NCBI GenBank assembly: GCA_947453625.1
Contig: CANGHK010000004.1
Span: forward strand, 62,001-126,000
Direction of reading: 5' to 3'
DNA length: 64,000 nucleotides
Origin: Burkholderiales bacterium
Lineage (GTDB): Bacteria; Pseudomonadota; Gammaproteobacteria; Burkholderiales; Burkholderiaceae_C
Below are positions 25,419 through 35,059 of the stretch, piece after piece. The position numbers and the translations under genes were made by a program. How positions within the stretch are numbered: position 1 is the first letter of the stretch; every line of letters starts with the position of its first letter. The notes under the pieces are model-generated. The model searched no databases and was not told the DNA's origin. It saw only the letters and a list, made by a program, of their open reading frames with translations.

Positions 25419-27565
25419 GGCCTGATCTCGCTGAGCGCAGCATGAAAATGCCGGGCATGGACCCGCAGCGTGGACGCCTTTGCCTGCTTCTTGTCGCCCG
25501 CCTGCGCGATCCGCTCGCGGATCGCCGCCAATGCCGCCTGGTTGCAGACCGCCCCCAGATCGGCGCCGCTCAGGCCTTCGGTCTGGCCGGCCAGCTCAGC
25601 CAGGTCGACGTCGGCGGCCACCGGCTTGCCGCGAACCTGGACTTGCAGAATGGCCAGGCGCTCGGTCGCGTCGGGCAGTCCTATCTGCACCACCACATCG
25701 AAACGGCCGGGCCGCAGCAGGGCAGGATCGACCATGTCGGGCCGGTTGGTGGCGGCCAGCACCATCACACCAGTCAGTTTCTCGACGCCGTCGAGTTCGG
25801 CCAGGAACTGGCCGACCACCCGCTCGCTGACCCCGCCATCCGAGCCGCCACTGCCGCGGCGCGGCACCAGCGCATCGATCTCGTCGAAGAACACCAGGCA
25901 GGGTGCGGCCTGCTTGGCCTTGCGAAAGACTTCGCGCACGGCCTTCTCGGACTCACCGATGTACTTGGACAACAGCGCCGGACCCTTGACCGAGATGAAG
26001 TTGACCTGGGTCGAACTGGCCGCTGCCTGAGCAAGCAAGGTCTTGCCGCAACCGGGCGGGCCGCACAGCAGCACGCCCTTGAGCGGCTTGACGCCGGCCA
26101 CCGCAAACAACTCGGCGTACTTCTGCGGCCATTCCAGCAGTTCGCGCAGCAGGCGCTTGGGTTGTTCCAGCCCGCCCACATCGTCCCAGGACGTGGTGGG
26201 CACCTCGACGAACACCTCGCGCAGCGCCGAAGGCTCGACTTCGCGCAGGGCGGCCAGGAAGTCATCCCGGCAGAGCTCGAGCTTGAGCAGCGCGTCATAG
26301 GGCAAGCTGGCCTGGGCAAAGTCGATGTCGGGCAGGATACGGCGCACGCAGACCATCGCCGCTTCGCGGCAAAGCGCCTCGATGTCGGCGCCGACGAAAC
26401 CGTGGGTGATGTCGGCCAGCCGCGCCAGGTCGACATCCTGTGCCAGGGGCATGCCGCGGGTATAGATCTCGAAGATGGCCAAGCGGCCGTGGCGGTCGGG
26501 GATGGGGATCGCGATCTCGCGGTCGAAGCGACCCGGACGGCGCAGCGCGGGGTCGAGCGCATTGGGAATGTTGGTCGCCGCGATGACGATGACCTGACCG
26601 CGTGCCTTGAGCCCGTCCATCAGGCTCAGCAACTGGGCCACCACCCGGCGCTCGACCTGGTGCTCGGCACCCAGGTCTTCGCGCTTCGGGGCGATCGAAT
26701 CGATCTCGTCGATGAAGATGATGCTGGGCGCGTTCTTGGTCGCGTCCTCGAACAGCTTGCGCAGATAGCCCTCGGACTCGCCGTAAAACTTCTGCATGAT
26801 CTCGGGGCCGCTGATCGAGAAGAAGCGGACGTCGGTTTCGTGCGCGACGGCGCGCGCAATCAGGGTCTTGCCGCAGCCCGGCGGCCCGTAGAGCAGCACG
26901 CCCTTGGGCGCGGCGATGCCCAGGCGGGTGAAGACCTCCGGGTAGCGCAGCGGCAGCTCGATGATCTCGCGCACGCGCTGCACTTCGCGCTTCAGCCCGC
27001 CGATGTCCTCGTAGGAGAAGGCGGCACGGCCGGCAGGCGCTGTCTTGGCCTCGGTCTGCGCGGGGCCGACACTCAGCACGGTGCTCGGCGCGATCAGCAC
27101 CGGCCCCTTGGGCGCGGTATCGAGCACCAGGAAGTCGAGGAAGCGGCTGCCGAACAGGGTGCCGCGTATCTGGTCGCCCTCGACCACCGGCAAGCCGTCG
27201 AGCCTGGCGCCGATGTAGGCCAGGTCGCGGTCGGACAGCCCGGCCGCCGTGGGCGAGAGCACGATGCGCTGCGCCGGCTTTGCCAGCACCTTGCGCACCG
27301 TCACGCTGTCGTCGAGCGCGACTCCCGCGTTGCCCCTCGACAGTCCGTCGAGCTGGACCCGGGCCGCGCCGCGCATGTCCTTGTAGGCCGGCAACAGCTT
27401 GCACACCGTGCGGCGTTTGCCGACGACTTCGACGATGTCGCCAATCTCCGCGCCCAGGACCTGGATGTCGGCGGGGTCCATGCGCGCCAGCGCCCGCCCC
27501 ACGTCCTTGCCCAGCGCCTCGGTCACCTTCAGGCGCAAGCCACCTTCTGCGGGCTTCTTCATCAT
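25415..27565 (-). CDS. CDC48/p97-like AAA ATPase with two AAA domains
   Basis: The 716-residue protein has a CDC48-type N domain (residues about 1-160, with the double-psi barrel strand [20 protein letters not shown]), a first AAA module with Walker A GPPGCGKT (227-234) and Walker B IIFIDE (282-287), and a second with Walker A GPPGCGKT (502-509) and Walker B LVFFDE (557-562). Both have arginine-finger-type RRPGRFD/LRPGRFD segments. CDC48 hexamers use ATP to pull apart protein complexes. In this island it may dismantle or quality-control shell proteins, or load GvpA. The true start is ATG 27565, overlapping the gvpH stop (TGATG). An in-frame extension to 27616 is not coding-like. I recall similar genes in other proteobacterial gas vesicle clusters. 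Confidence 0.93.
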   Translation of the reverse strand: MMKKPAEGGLRLKVTEALGKDVGRALARMDPADIQVLGAEIGDIVEVVGKRRTVCKLLPAYKDMRGAARVQLDGLSRGNAGVALDDSVTVRKVLAKPAQRIVLSPTAAGLSDRDLAYIGARLDGLPVVEGDQIRGTLFGSRFLDFLVLDTAPKGPVLIAPSTVLSVGPAQTEAKTAPAGRAAFSYEDIGGLKREVQRVREIIELPLRYPEVFTRLGIAAPKGVLLYGPPGCGKTLIARAVAHETDVRFFSISGPEIMQKFYGESEGYLRKLFEDATKNAPSIIFIDEIDSIAPKREDLGAEHQVERRVVAQLLSLMDGLKARGQVIVIAATNIPNALDPALRRPGRFDREIAIPIPDRHGRLAIFEIYTRGMPLAQDVDLARLADITHGFVGADIEALCREAAMVCVRRILPDIDFAQASLPYDALLKLELCRDDFLAALREVEPSALREVFVEVPTTSWDDVGGLEQPKRLLRELLEWPQKYAELFAVAGVKPLKGVLLCGPPGCGKTLLAQAAASSTQVNFISVKGPALLSKYIGESEKAVREVFRKAKQAAPCLVFFDEIDALVPRRGSGGSDGGVSERVVGQFLAELDGVEKLTGVMVLAATNRPDMVDPALLRPGRFDVVVQIGLPDATERLAILQVQVRGKPVAADVDLAELAGQTEGLSGADLGAVCNQAALAAIRERIAQAGDKKQAKASTLRVHARHFHAALSEIRP

Positions 27566-28167
27566 CAGACCCCGGCCGACTTCTTCAGCACGATCTCGAG
27601 CATGCCGTTGCGGCATTGAAAGCTCATCTGACCCGCGCTGAAGCTGGCGGGCAGCAGCATCTCCTTGCGGTACTTGAGTTCGCCGGCTTCGGCCACGATC
27701 AGCAGGATGTCGTCCTGCAGATCGAGCTGGATCTGCTGCGCTTCGACGCCCGGCAGCTCGGCGACGATCAGCAAGCGGCCGGGCTCGTCGAACAAGTCGA
27801 CCAGCGGCTCGCGGATCTCGTGCACCACCACCAGCTTGCCGGCGTCGTCGCGCCGGATGTTGCCGAAGGGCTCGACCTTGACCGAAGGCTGGCCCGGCCC
27901 GGACTTGATCGAGAAGCCGTAGACGCCCTTGACCCGCGAGTCCGAGGCGCGCCCGAATTCACCGGTCCTGGTGACGGCGCCACCGTTCTGGTCGGCTTGC
28001 TCGGCGAGTTTTCCCAACTGCCCGAGCAGTCCGCCCAAGCCACCCAGCAAACCGCCGCCGGCGGGCGGCACCTGGGTTTGACCAAACATCGAACCCAGGC
28101 GGCGGCCGATTTCATCGAGCCGCTCCTTGGCGGTCGAAAAATCATCGGAATGGTTGTTTTCAGCCAT
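27565..28167 (-). CDS. gvpH: Gas vesicle protein GvpH, Hsp20-type
   Basis: The 200-residue protein has a polar N terminus, a Gly/Leu-rich stretch (GGGLLGGLGGLLGQLGKLAE) and a C-terminal alpha-crystallin-like domain (about residues 105-198). That domain has PLVDLFDEPGRLLIVAELPG, the ELPGV motif, and ends with CRNGMLEIVLKK, the family's last strands. Small heat-shock-type GvpH proteins are thought to keep GvpA or GvpL soluble or to regulate the system. Its stop overlaps the start of the AAA ATPase by one base (TGATG), so the two probably work in one step. It starts about 50 bases after the activator gene ends. Confidence 0.9.
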   Translation of the reverse strand: MAENNHSDDFSTAKERLDEIGRRLGSMFGQTQVPPAGGGLLGGLGGLLGQLGKLAEQADQNGGAVTRTGEFGRASDSRVKGVYGFSIKSGPGQPSVKVEPFGNIRRDDAGKLVVVHEIREPLVDLFDEPGRLLIVAELPGVEAQQIQLDLQDDILLIVAEAGELKYRKEMLLPASFSAGQMSFQCRNGMLEIVLKKSAGV

Positions 28168-28216
28168 CGGTGCATCTCCAATATTCCAGCGGGTGAGCGG
28201 GCCGGCAGCGCCGCTT

Positions 28217-29761
28217 TCAAACTATCTCAGGCAGACGCAATTCAGCGGCTACCTGGGTCGTGCAGATCTCATACAATTTGATTTTGGTATGGATAGTCTT
28301 GTAATCGATTTGCAGTATCCGGGCGGCCAGCGCCTTGTTGCCATGGCTGATGCGCAACGCGCGCAGCAGGATCTCGCGCTCTATGCGTGCGTTGCACTGG
28401 CCGGTCATCTCCTTGAACGACAAGCCCAGCCCTGGCGTCAACAGATCCTGCGAACCGCAGACGTCGCAGGTGGACGGGCCGGCGCAAGGCGCTGCGGCGG
28501 CAGGGCCGGGAGCGGTGGGCAGCGCCTTGCCAACGCGCTCATCGAGCGCGCCCAGGTGCTCGGGCAGGATCAGGCCGTCGGCCTCGTCGCACAGCAGCAC
28601 CGCGCGGCGCAGCTGGTTTCTCAGTTCGCGCACATTGCCGGGCCAGCTGTAGCGATCGATAAGCCCCCAGGCGGCGGTCGACAGCGCTTGCACACGCTTG
28701 CCCAGTTCCATGTTGGTCTGGTTCAGGATCCGGTCCACCAGGAAGCGGAGATCCTCCCGACGCTCACGCAGGGGCGGGATGCGGATCGTGTACTCGGCCA
28801 GCCGGTGGTAGAGGTCGCCGCGAAAAGTCTGCTCCTCGACCATCGCCAGCAAGTCGGCGTTGGTCGCCGCGACGACCCGGAAATCGACGTCCACTTCCCT
28901 GGCGCTGCCAACCCGCTGGATGCGACGGGTCTCGAGCACCCGCAGCAGCTTGCCCTGCATCACGAGCGGCAGGTTGCCGATCTCGTCGAGGAAGATGGTC
29001 CCGCCCGCGGCCAGTTCGAAAGCGCCGGTCTTGGCCTGGTAGGCGCCGGTGAAAGCGCCCTTGTCATGACCGAACAATTCGCTCTCGATCAGCGACCCGG
29101 GAATCGCGCCGCAGTCCACCGCCACCAGCGGCTTGCCACCGGCGCGCAGGCTGCAGGCATGGATGGCTTGCGACACCAATTCCTTGCCGGTTCCCGATTC
29201 ACCGGTCACCAGCACCGAGAAGTTGGTCCTCGCAACCCGCTCCACCTCGTTCTGGACCCGGCGCACCGCGGCGCTGTCGCCCATGCAGGTCAGCAGGAGT
29301 CCTGGCTGCGGGCCACCCATCTGCCGGTAATGCCGCCTCGAGCCGATGTCCTCCAACGCATGGCGCACCGTCAACGTGACATCGGCGTTGTTGAAGGGCT
29401 TGGTCAGGTATTCATAGGCGCCCGCGCGGATCGCCCTGACGGCGTCATGGGTCTTGCCGTTGGCGGTGACCATGATCACATGCATCGCCTTGTCGGGCAC
29501 CCTTGCCCGCGCCAGCACCTCGAAACCGTCGATATCGGGCAAGCCGATGTCGAGCAAGACCACATCGGGTTCGTCCTGCTCGATGCAGATCAGCGCCTGG
29601 GCGCCTGTCGCGGCCACCAGGGGTGTCCATCCGGCCTGCCGGATCAAGGCCGAGAGCACCCAGCGGGCGTCATCCAGGTCATCGACGATCAGCACCTTGG
29701 GCGATCCAGTTGGCCGCGAGCCGGATTTGCAGACCGCCCACCGTGGGTCGGTGCTGCTCAT
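28217..29761 (-). CDS. NtrC-family sigma-54-dependent activator of the gas vesicle genes (GvrA-like)
   Basis: The 514-residue protein has a receiver (residues about 22-138; acidic pair Asp27-Asp28, phospho-acceptor Asp71 in VVLLDIGLPD, Lys121). The central AAA+ domain has Walker A GESGTGKE (187-194), the sigma-54 contact loop GAFTGA (235-240) and Walker B FLDE (257-260). The C terminus has a factor-for-inversion-type helix-turn-helix (NKALAARILQIDYKTIHTKI). GAFTGA is required to drive sigma-54 promoters, and a consensus one lies before gvpA. A four-cysteine-rich insert (CAGPSTCDVCGSQ, near 445) precedes the DNA-binding part and could bind metal. It overlaps the unknown gene upstream by four bases. 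Confidence 0.93.
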   Translation of the reverse strand: MSSTDPRWAVCKSGSRPTGSPKVLIVDDLDDARWVLSALIRQAGWTPLVAATGAQALICIEQDEPDVVLLDIGLPDIDGFEVLARARVPDKAMHVIMVTANGKTHDAVRAIRAGAYEYLTKPFNNADVTLTVRHALEDIGSRRHYRQMGGPQPGLLLTCMGDSAAVRRVQNEVERVARTNFSVLVTGESGTGKELVSQAIHACSLRAGGKPLVAVDCGAIPGSLIESELFGHDKGAFTGAYQAKTGAFELAAGGTIFLDEIGNLPLVMQGKLLRVLETRRIQRVGSAREVDVDFRVVAATNADLLAMVEEQTFRGDLYHRLAEYTIRIPPLRERREDLRFLVDRILNQTNMELGKRVQALSTAAWGLIDRYSWPGNVRELRNQLRRAVLLCDEADGLILPEHLGALDERVGKALPTAPGPAAAAPCAGPSTCDVCGSQDLLTPGLGLSFKEMTGQCNARIEREILLRALRISHGNKALAARILQIDYKTIHTKIKLYEICTTQVAAELRLPEIV

Positions 29762-30354
29762 GGCGTCGCGCCCGGGGTAGGCTTGAGCGATGGCAGCAGG
29801 TTCCTGACCAGGATGTCGTCAGGCAGCAAAGGCGACACGTTGTGGGCCAGACCCAGGAACAACAGGCCGATCTCGCCTGCCGCAAGCGTGGCATCGATGC
29901 GCGCGGCGATGAAGCGGTCGCGCTCGGCCAGCAGGCGCAGGCTCTGGTCCTCGCGTGCGCTGTCCTGCCCGCCGGCACGCAGCGCGCCCTGGTGAAACTG
30001 GTATTCCTGCAGCAGCAGGCGAGGATCTTCGGTGCCCATCAAGCGGCAACCCTGCTGAATCAGTTGCAACAGCAACTGGTGGTTCTTGCTGCCTTGGGCG
30101 GCGACATCCTTGACGATCTCGACTTCCTTGCCGCAGATCGGCAAACCGTCCTGGTACAGGCGCACCGAAGTGCAGGGCAGTTCGAGCGCGGTGATGACGG
30201 CATGGATGCCGTCCCAGAACCCGTCGATGGCGTCCAGGTGTTGCGCCCACTTGGCCAGACCAAAGCGCGCAACATATTCATGCTTTGTCCGATCGAGCAA
30301 TGACCCGAGGTCATGCTTGGTATGAATGATGGGAACCAGGATAAGCGTACGCAT
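29758..30354 (-). CDS. Conserved unknown protein heading the gas vesicle regulator operon
   Basis: The 198-residue protein has no signal peptide or membrane helix and no family I can name with confidence. It starts with a hydrophobic strand MRTLILVPIIHTKHDLGSLL and contains GLPICGKEVEIVKDVAAQGS, NHQLLLQLIQQGCRLMGTED and a C-terminal DDILVRNLLPSLKP. The IVPIIHT start and the KNHQLL segment look like conserved elements and could hold a ligand site. It is first in the distal block, about 180 bases downstream of the predicted promoter, and its stop overlaps the NtrC-type activator by four bases. This coupling suggests a regulatory or signal-modifying job. No clear Shine-Dalgarno sequence is seen. 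Confidence 0.75.
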   Translation of the reverse strand: MRTLILVPIIHTKHDLGSLLDRTKHEYVARFGLAKWAQHLDAIDGFWDGIHAVITALELPCTSVRLYQDGLPICGKEVEIVKDVAAQGSKNHQLLLQLIQQGCRLMGTEDPRLLLQEYQFHQGALRAGGQDSAREDQSLRLLAERDRFIAARIDATLAAGEIGLLFLGLAHNVSPLLPDDILVRNLLPSLKPTPGATP

Positions 30355-30522
30355 TGATCAAACGATGCCAATGGTTGAATCCGAACCCTGAGCGATAATA
30401 TCTCCCGGAAAATACAATCCCGCCCCATCAGCGCCGCATACAGATCACCCGAAGATCCACTGCACGAGGCGGCACTGTCGATTGACCGACCTTGAAGCGC
30501 TACGACGGCGCGCGCGACGGTC

Positions 30523-30611
30523 AGCAACAAAAACATTTTTTGATTTTACACCGGAATTATCATTTGGGTCAAAATCACCACCACAACTTGATCTGGAGCA
30601 ACAAAAACATT
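30523..30611. repeat. 15-bp direct repeat pair flanking the regulator promoter
   Basis: AGCAACAAAAACATT occurs at 30523-30537 and 30597-30611, 74 bases apart (about seven helical turns). One copy overlaps the predicted transcription start and the other lies upstream of the -35 box. This arrangement would suit a repressor that loops DNA or an autoregulatory site. The role is inferred. Confidence 0.7.
30543..30572 (-). promoter_or_regulatory. Sigma-70-like promoter of the gas vesicle regulator operon
   Basis: On the minus strand TTGACC (30567-30572) and TAAAAT (30543-30548) are separated by 18 bases, with A/T-rich DNA directly upstream that could act as an UP element. The start would be near 30536, leaving about 180 untranslated bases before the first gene at 30354. 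The match is good but the AT-rich context makes chance matches more likely. Confidence 0.55.
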
Positions 30612-30782
30612 GTTTGTTTACATAATAATATTATTTTTAATGTAATTTAATAAAATTATTTTTATTTATTTTAAATAAAAATGCTTTTTTGATATTTTAT
30701 GTAATCTGTCCGGTCATCGAGTCGTCGGTGCGCGCCACAGGTCGGGGCGCAGAGCCAGGCGCGCCGCGGCCTGTGAATCAGG

Positions 30783-32066
30783 TCAGCCGGGTCTTGCGGT
30801 CAGGGCCTGAGGAGGCTGGGAGCCGGGCAGCGCGCGCAGCACCCGCTGCGGGAAGGGGATCTCCACCCCGGCCTGGTTGATCGCCTGCAGCACCGCCAGA
30901 TTGACAGCGCTGCGCACGTTGCCCTGGCCATTGGCGATGTCGGCGATCCAGAACACCAGGGTCAACTCCAGGCCGTCGGCGGCAAAGCTGGACAACTGCA
31001 CTGCCGGCCCCGGATCGGCCAGCACCCGCGGCACGGCCAGCATCGCAGCCACCAACTGCGGCATCAGGTCGGCCAGATCGGTGCCATAGGCCACTTGCAC
31101 TGTGCTGGTCAGCGCGACATGGGGGTCGGCGAACGAGCAATTCTCGACCCGCTGGGTGATCATCATCTCGTTGGGAACGATCGATTCACGGCCGTTGGCG
31201 GCGCGGATCACGGTGTAGCGGGTGCTGATGTCGGTGATGCAGCCCTCGAAGTTGTCGACCTTGACCACGTCTCCGATGCGCAGCGAGCGCTCGGCCAGGA
31301 TCACGAAGCCCGAGACATAGTTGGCCGCCAGCTTCTGCAGGCCCAGGCCTATGCCCACGCCCACGGCGCCGCCCAACACACCCAGCGCACCGATGGGGAT
31401 GCCGGCGGCCGACATCGCCACCAGCAAGCCCACCAGCAACAGGATCGCACGGGTGGTGTTGGCCGCCATCTTGCGCACGCTGAGGTTGACGCTGGACGCA
31501 CGCAGCAGCCGGGCCTCCAGGGTGGCCGACAGCCACAACATCACCAGCATCACCGCCACCGCGCTCAAGCCGCCCTCGACCAGGCTTCGCAGCGACACCG
31601 GGGCACCGCCTATCTTCCAACTGACGGCCTCCATCTCGGACAGTACCACCGGCAGCAAACCGGTGATCCACAGCACGGCACCCAACCACACCGTCCAGCT
31701 CAGCGAGCGCTCGAGCGCCCGCACCAGGGGCGAGGCCGGAAATGCCGCATGCAGCACGCGCACCGAGACCCGGATCAGCGCCAGGCTGGCCAGCACCGGC
31801 ACCGCCAGCTGGAACAAGGCCACCGGCAGGCGGCCGCGCAGCGCCAGCTTGGCCAGCAGCGCCAGCGCCAGCGCCAGCAAGGGGAACAGCACGCCGTCGA
31901 AACCGCGCTGGCCAAACCACAGGCCGGCCTCGCCGGTCTTGGGCCGAAGCACCGCCGCCACCGCCCAGGCCACGCCCAGGCAGACGGCCAGCAGCGCCAG
32001 TTCGAGCAGCGCGGCGGGGCGGGCCAGCTCGGAAAAAAGCCCGGACAAGGAGTCAACGTCGTTCAT
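30783..32066 (-). CDS. MscS-family mechanosensitive ion channel
   Basis: The 427-residue protein has about seven hydrophobic helices in residues 10-260, more than the three of small MscS. The pore helix is GALGVLGGAVGVGIGLGLQK, continuing into LAANYVSGFVIL, the glycine/alanine pattern of the family. The beta domain has LRIGDVVKVDNFEGCITDIS, and STRYTVIRAANGRESIVPNEM matches MscS/MscK-type proteins. Such channels release solutes when membrane tension rises. The gene reads toward the gas vesicle island but ends in the AT-rich region, and is probably separate from it. It follows the deacetylase-family gene's stop, on the same strand. Confidence 0.92.
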   Translation of the reverse strand: MNDVDSLSGLFSELARPAALLELALLAVCLGVAWAVAAVLRPKTGEAGLWFGQRGFDGVLFPLLALALALLAKLALRGRLPVALFQLAVPVLASLALIRVSVRVLHAAFPASPLVRALERSLSWTVWLGAVLWITGLLPVVLSEMEAVSWKIGGAPVSLRSLVEGGLSAVAVMLVMLWLSATLEARLLRASSVNLSVRKMAANTTRAILLLVGLLVAMSAAGIPIGALGVLGGAVGVGIGLGLQKLAANYVSGFVILAERSLRIGDVVKVDNFEGCITDISTRYTVIRAANGRESIVPNEMMITQRVENCSFADPHVALTSTVQVAYGTDLADLMPQLVAAMLAVPRVLADPGPAVQLSSFAADGLELTLVFWIADIANGQGNVRSAVNLAVLQAINQAGVEIPFPQRVLRALPGSQPPQALTARPG

Positions 32067-32104
32067 CGTGGCCGGATTGTCTCAGTCCGGTCATGACAGG
32101 CAGG

Positions 32105-33040
32105 CTACACGTCGGCCAGCACCCGCAGATGGGTCACCACGCTGCGGCCCAGCGCCGACAACGCATAACCGCCCTCCAGGCAGGAGACGATGCGCCCGCC
32201 GGCGTGGCGGTCAGCCACGTCCTTGACACGGCGCGTGATCCACTCGTAGTCGGACTCGACCAGGCCGAGTTGGCCCAGGTCGTCCTCGCGGTGGGCGTCG
32301 AAGCCGGCGCTGATGAACACCATCTGCGGGCGGAACTCCTCGAGCCGGGGCAGCCACATCGCGTCGATCATCTCGCGCACCTCCATGCCCCGGGTGTAGG
32401 GCGGGATGGGTACGTTGACCATGTTGGTGCCCATGGGCACCGCCCCGCTGTTGGGGTAGAGCGGGTGCTGGAAGAAGCTGGCCATCAGCACCCGCTCGTC
32501 GCCGGCGATGATGTCCTCGGTGCCATTGCCGTGGTGGACGTCGAAATCGATGATCGCCACCCGCTTCAGGCCCAGCACGTCGAGCGCATGGCGGGCCGCG
32601 ATCGCCACGTTGTTGAAGAAGCAGAAGCCCATGGTCTCGTTGCGCGTGGCGTGGTGGCCGGGCGGTCGCGTCGAGCAGAAGGCATTCTCGACCTCGCCAC
32701 GGAACACCGCCTCGGTGGCTGCCACCGCCGCGCCCGCCGAGCGCAGCGCGGCGCGCCAGGTGCCGGCGCAGACGACGGTGTCGGGGTCGAGGTGGCGTGG
32801 CTCGCCGCTGGCCTGCACCTGCTCCATGAACTCGCGCAACTGGGTCACATAGTTCACGCTGTGCGCCCGCTCGATCTGCTCGAGCGTGGCGAGCGGCGCC
32901 TCGCGGTGGTCGAGCGCGATGTCCAGCCCGGAGGCCCGCAATTGATCGGCGATGGCGTCCAGTCGTTGCGGGCACTCGGGATGACCCGGTCCCATATCGT
33001 GCAAACGGCACTCGGCGTGGCTGTAGAAGGCAGTGGACAT
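32105..33040 (-). CDS. Histone-deacetylase-family zinc amidohydrolase
   Basis: The 311-residue enzyme carries the full active-site set of the arginase/deacetylase fold: RPPGHHATRNETMGFC with the tandem His pair, the metal-site DFDVHHGNGTED and SAGFDAHREDDLGQL. Bacterial members remove acetyl groups from polyamines, proteins or other amides, and a specific substrate cannot be assigned here. ATG 33040 (MSTAFYSHAECRLHD) is the right start; the open frame continues far upstream on this strand but only as a shadow of the moxR gene. It is divergent from moxR, 36 bases apart, so both promoters share that small gap. Confidence 0.9.
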   Translation of the reverse strand: MSTAFYSHAECRLHDMGPGHPECPQRLDAIADQLRASGLDIALDHREAPLATLEQIERAHSVNYVTQLREFMEQVQASGEPRHLDPDTVVCAGTWRAALRSAGAAVAATEAVFRGEVENAFCSTRPPGHHATRNETMGFCFFNNVAIAARHALDVLGLKRVAIIDFDVHHGNGTEDIIAGDERVLMASFFQHPLYPNSGAVPMGTNMVNVPIPPYTRGMEVREMIDAMWLPRLEEFRPQMVFISAGFDAHREDDLGQLGLVESDYEWITRRVKDVADRHAGGRIVSCLEGGYALSALGRSVVTHLRVLADV

Positions 33041-33076
33041 GCTCGTCTCTGGTGGTTTTCCGGTATCGTGACACGG

Positions 33077-34006
<930 letters not shown>

Positions 34007-34052
34007 CGACCTGTTCAGGCTTTCTGACTCCACGATAGGCGAGGCCTCAGCC

Positions 34053-35057
34053 ATGATCCGCCAGCGCGTCCGCGCCTGGTTCGAGAACCGGCTGCCGCGC
34101 AGCGACAGCCAGACCCTGACCCAGCGCAAGCTCTACATCCTGCCGACCCAGGCCGGCTGGGGTTTCGGCCTGACGCTGGCACTGATGCTGCTGGCCTCGG
34201 TGAACTACCAGCTCAACCTGGGCTATGCGCTGACCTTCCTTCTCGGCGGCGCGGCGCTGGTGGCGATGCACCAGACCCATGCCAACCTGTGCCGGCTGGA
34301 ACTGCATGTCAAGGCACCAGCGCCGGTGTTCGCCGGCCATCCGGCGACGATAGAGGTCGTGCTGGACAACCCCGGGCCAGAACGCCATGGCGTGGGCATG
34401 GGCTTGTACGGCGCGCGCCGCCCCGACATGACCTTCTGCGACGTGCCGGCCCAGGGCAGCAGCCCGCTGCGGCTGCGCTTCACGCCGCAGGCGCGCGGCC
34501 GCCATGCCCTGCCCACGCTGCTGGTCGAGACGCACTTTCCGCTCGGCCTGTTCCGGGCCTGGACGGTATGGCGTCCTGCGGCCCGGGTGCTGGTCTACCC
34601 GGCACCCGAGCAGCCGCCCCAGCCGCTGCCGCCGCCCCAGCCCAGCGGCAGCGGCGCGCAGCCGACCCGGAGAGGTAGCTGCAGCGGCGGCGGCGGCGAG
34701 TTCGAGGGCGTGCGCGCCTACCGGCGCGGCGATGCGATGCGCCAGGTGGCGTGGAAGAAGATGGCGCGGTCGGGCGAGATGGTCAGCCGCGACACCAGCG
34801 CCAGCGCCGCGCTGACCCTGCTGCTGGACGCCGCGGCAGCCGGCAACGTGTCGGGCGAGGCGCGCCTGTCGCGGCTGGCGGCCTGGGTGCTGGCCGCCGA
34901 GCAGCAGGGACTGGATTTCGGCCTGAAGCTGCCGGGGCTGGACCTGCCGCCGGCGGGCGGACAGGCCCAGCGCCGCGCCGCGCTCGAGGCGCTGGCGCTG
35001 TGGCCGACCCCGGACCAGGCGGGCGCGGCGGCCGACCCCGCAAGAAGGCGCGCCTGA
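34053..35057 (+). CDS. DUF58 protein, MoxR partner
   Basis: The 334-residue protein has two membrane helices near the N terminus (about residues 33-75, WGFGLTLALMLLASVNYQLN then a second). A beta-rich middle and the family motif EFEGVRAYRRGDAMRQVAWKKMARSGE follow, which identify DUF58. A proline-rich, glycine-rich linker separates the halves (PPPQPSGSGAQ). Proteins of this family occur with MoxR ATPases in envelope or stress-related operons; the biochemistry is not known. The next gene begins 2 bases after its stop codon, so translation is coupled. Confidence 0.9.
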   Translation: MIRQRVRAWFENRLPRSDSQTLTQRKLYILPTQAGWGFGLTLALMLLASVNYQLNLGYALTFLLGGAALVAMHQTHANLCRLELHVKAPAPVFAGHPATIEVVLDNPGPERHGVGMGLYGARRPDMTFCDVPAQGSSPLRLRFTPQARGRHALPTLLVETHFPLGLFRAWTVWRPAARVLVYPAPEQPPQPLPPPQPSGSGAQPTRRGSCSGGGGEFEGVRAYRRGDAMRQVAWKKMARSGEMVSRDTSASAALTLLLDAAAAGNVSGEARLSRLAAWVLAAEQQGLDFGLKLPGLDLPPAGGQAQRRAALEALALWPTPDQAGAAADPARRRA

Positions 35058-35059
35058 CC

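Larger units (their letters stand above)
30355..30782. other. AT-rich intergenic control region upstream of the gas vesicle island
   Basis: These 428 bases separate the mscS gene from the gas vesicle regulator operon, both on the minus strand. Bases 30601-30700 contain only 9 G or C, in a genome that is otherwise very GC-rich. The stretch is made of A and T runs with short palindromes (for example ATAATATTAT). No ORF with coding character is present. A promoter and a repeat pair inside it are listed separately. The most likely roles are a UP element for that promoter and a binding site for a nucleoid protein that silences foreign DNA. Confidence 0.85.

Noticed and set aside
30597-30611. A second sigma-54 promoter suggested by TTGTTGCT in the AT-rich region
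   Set aside because: There is no GG ten bases before the GC, so the -24 element is missing.
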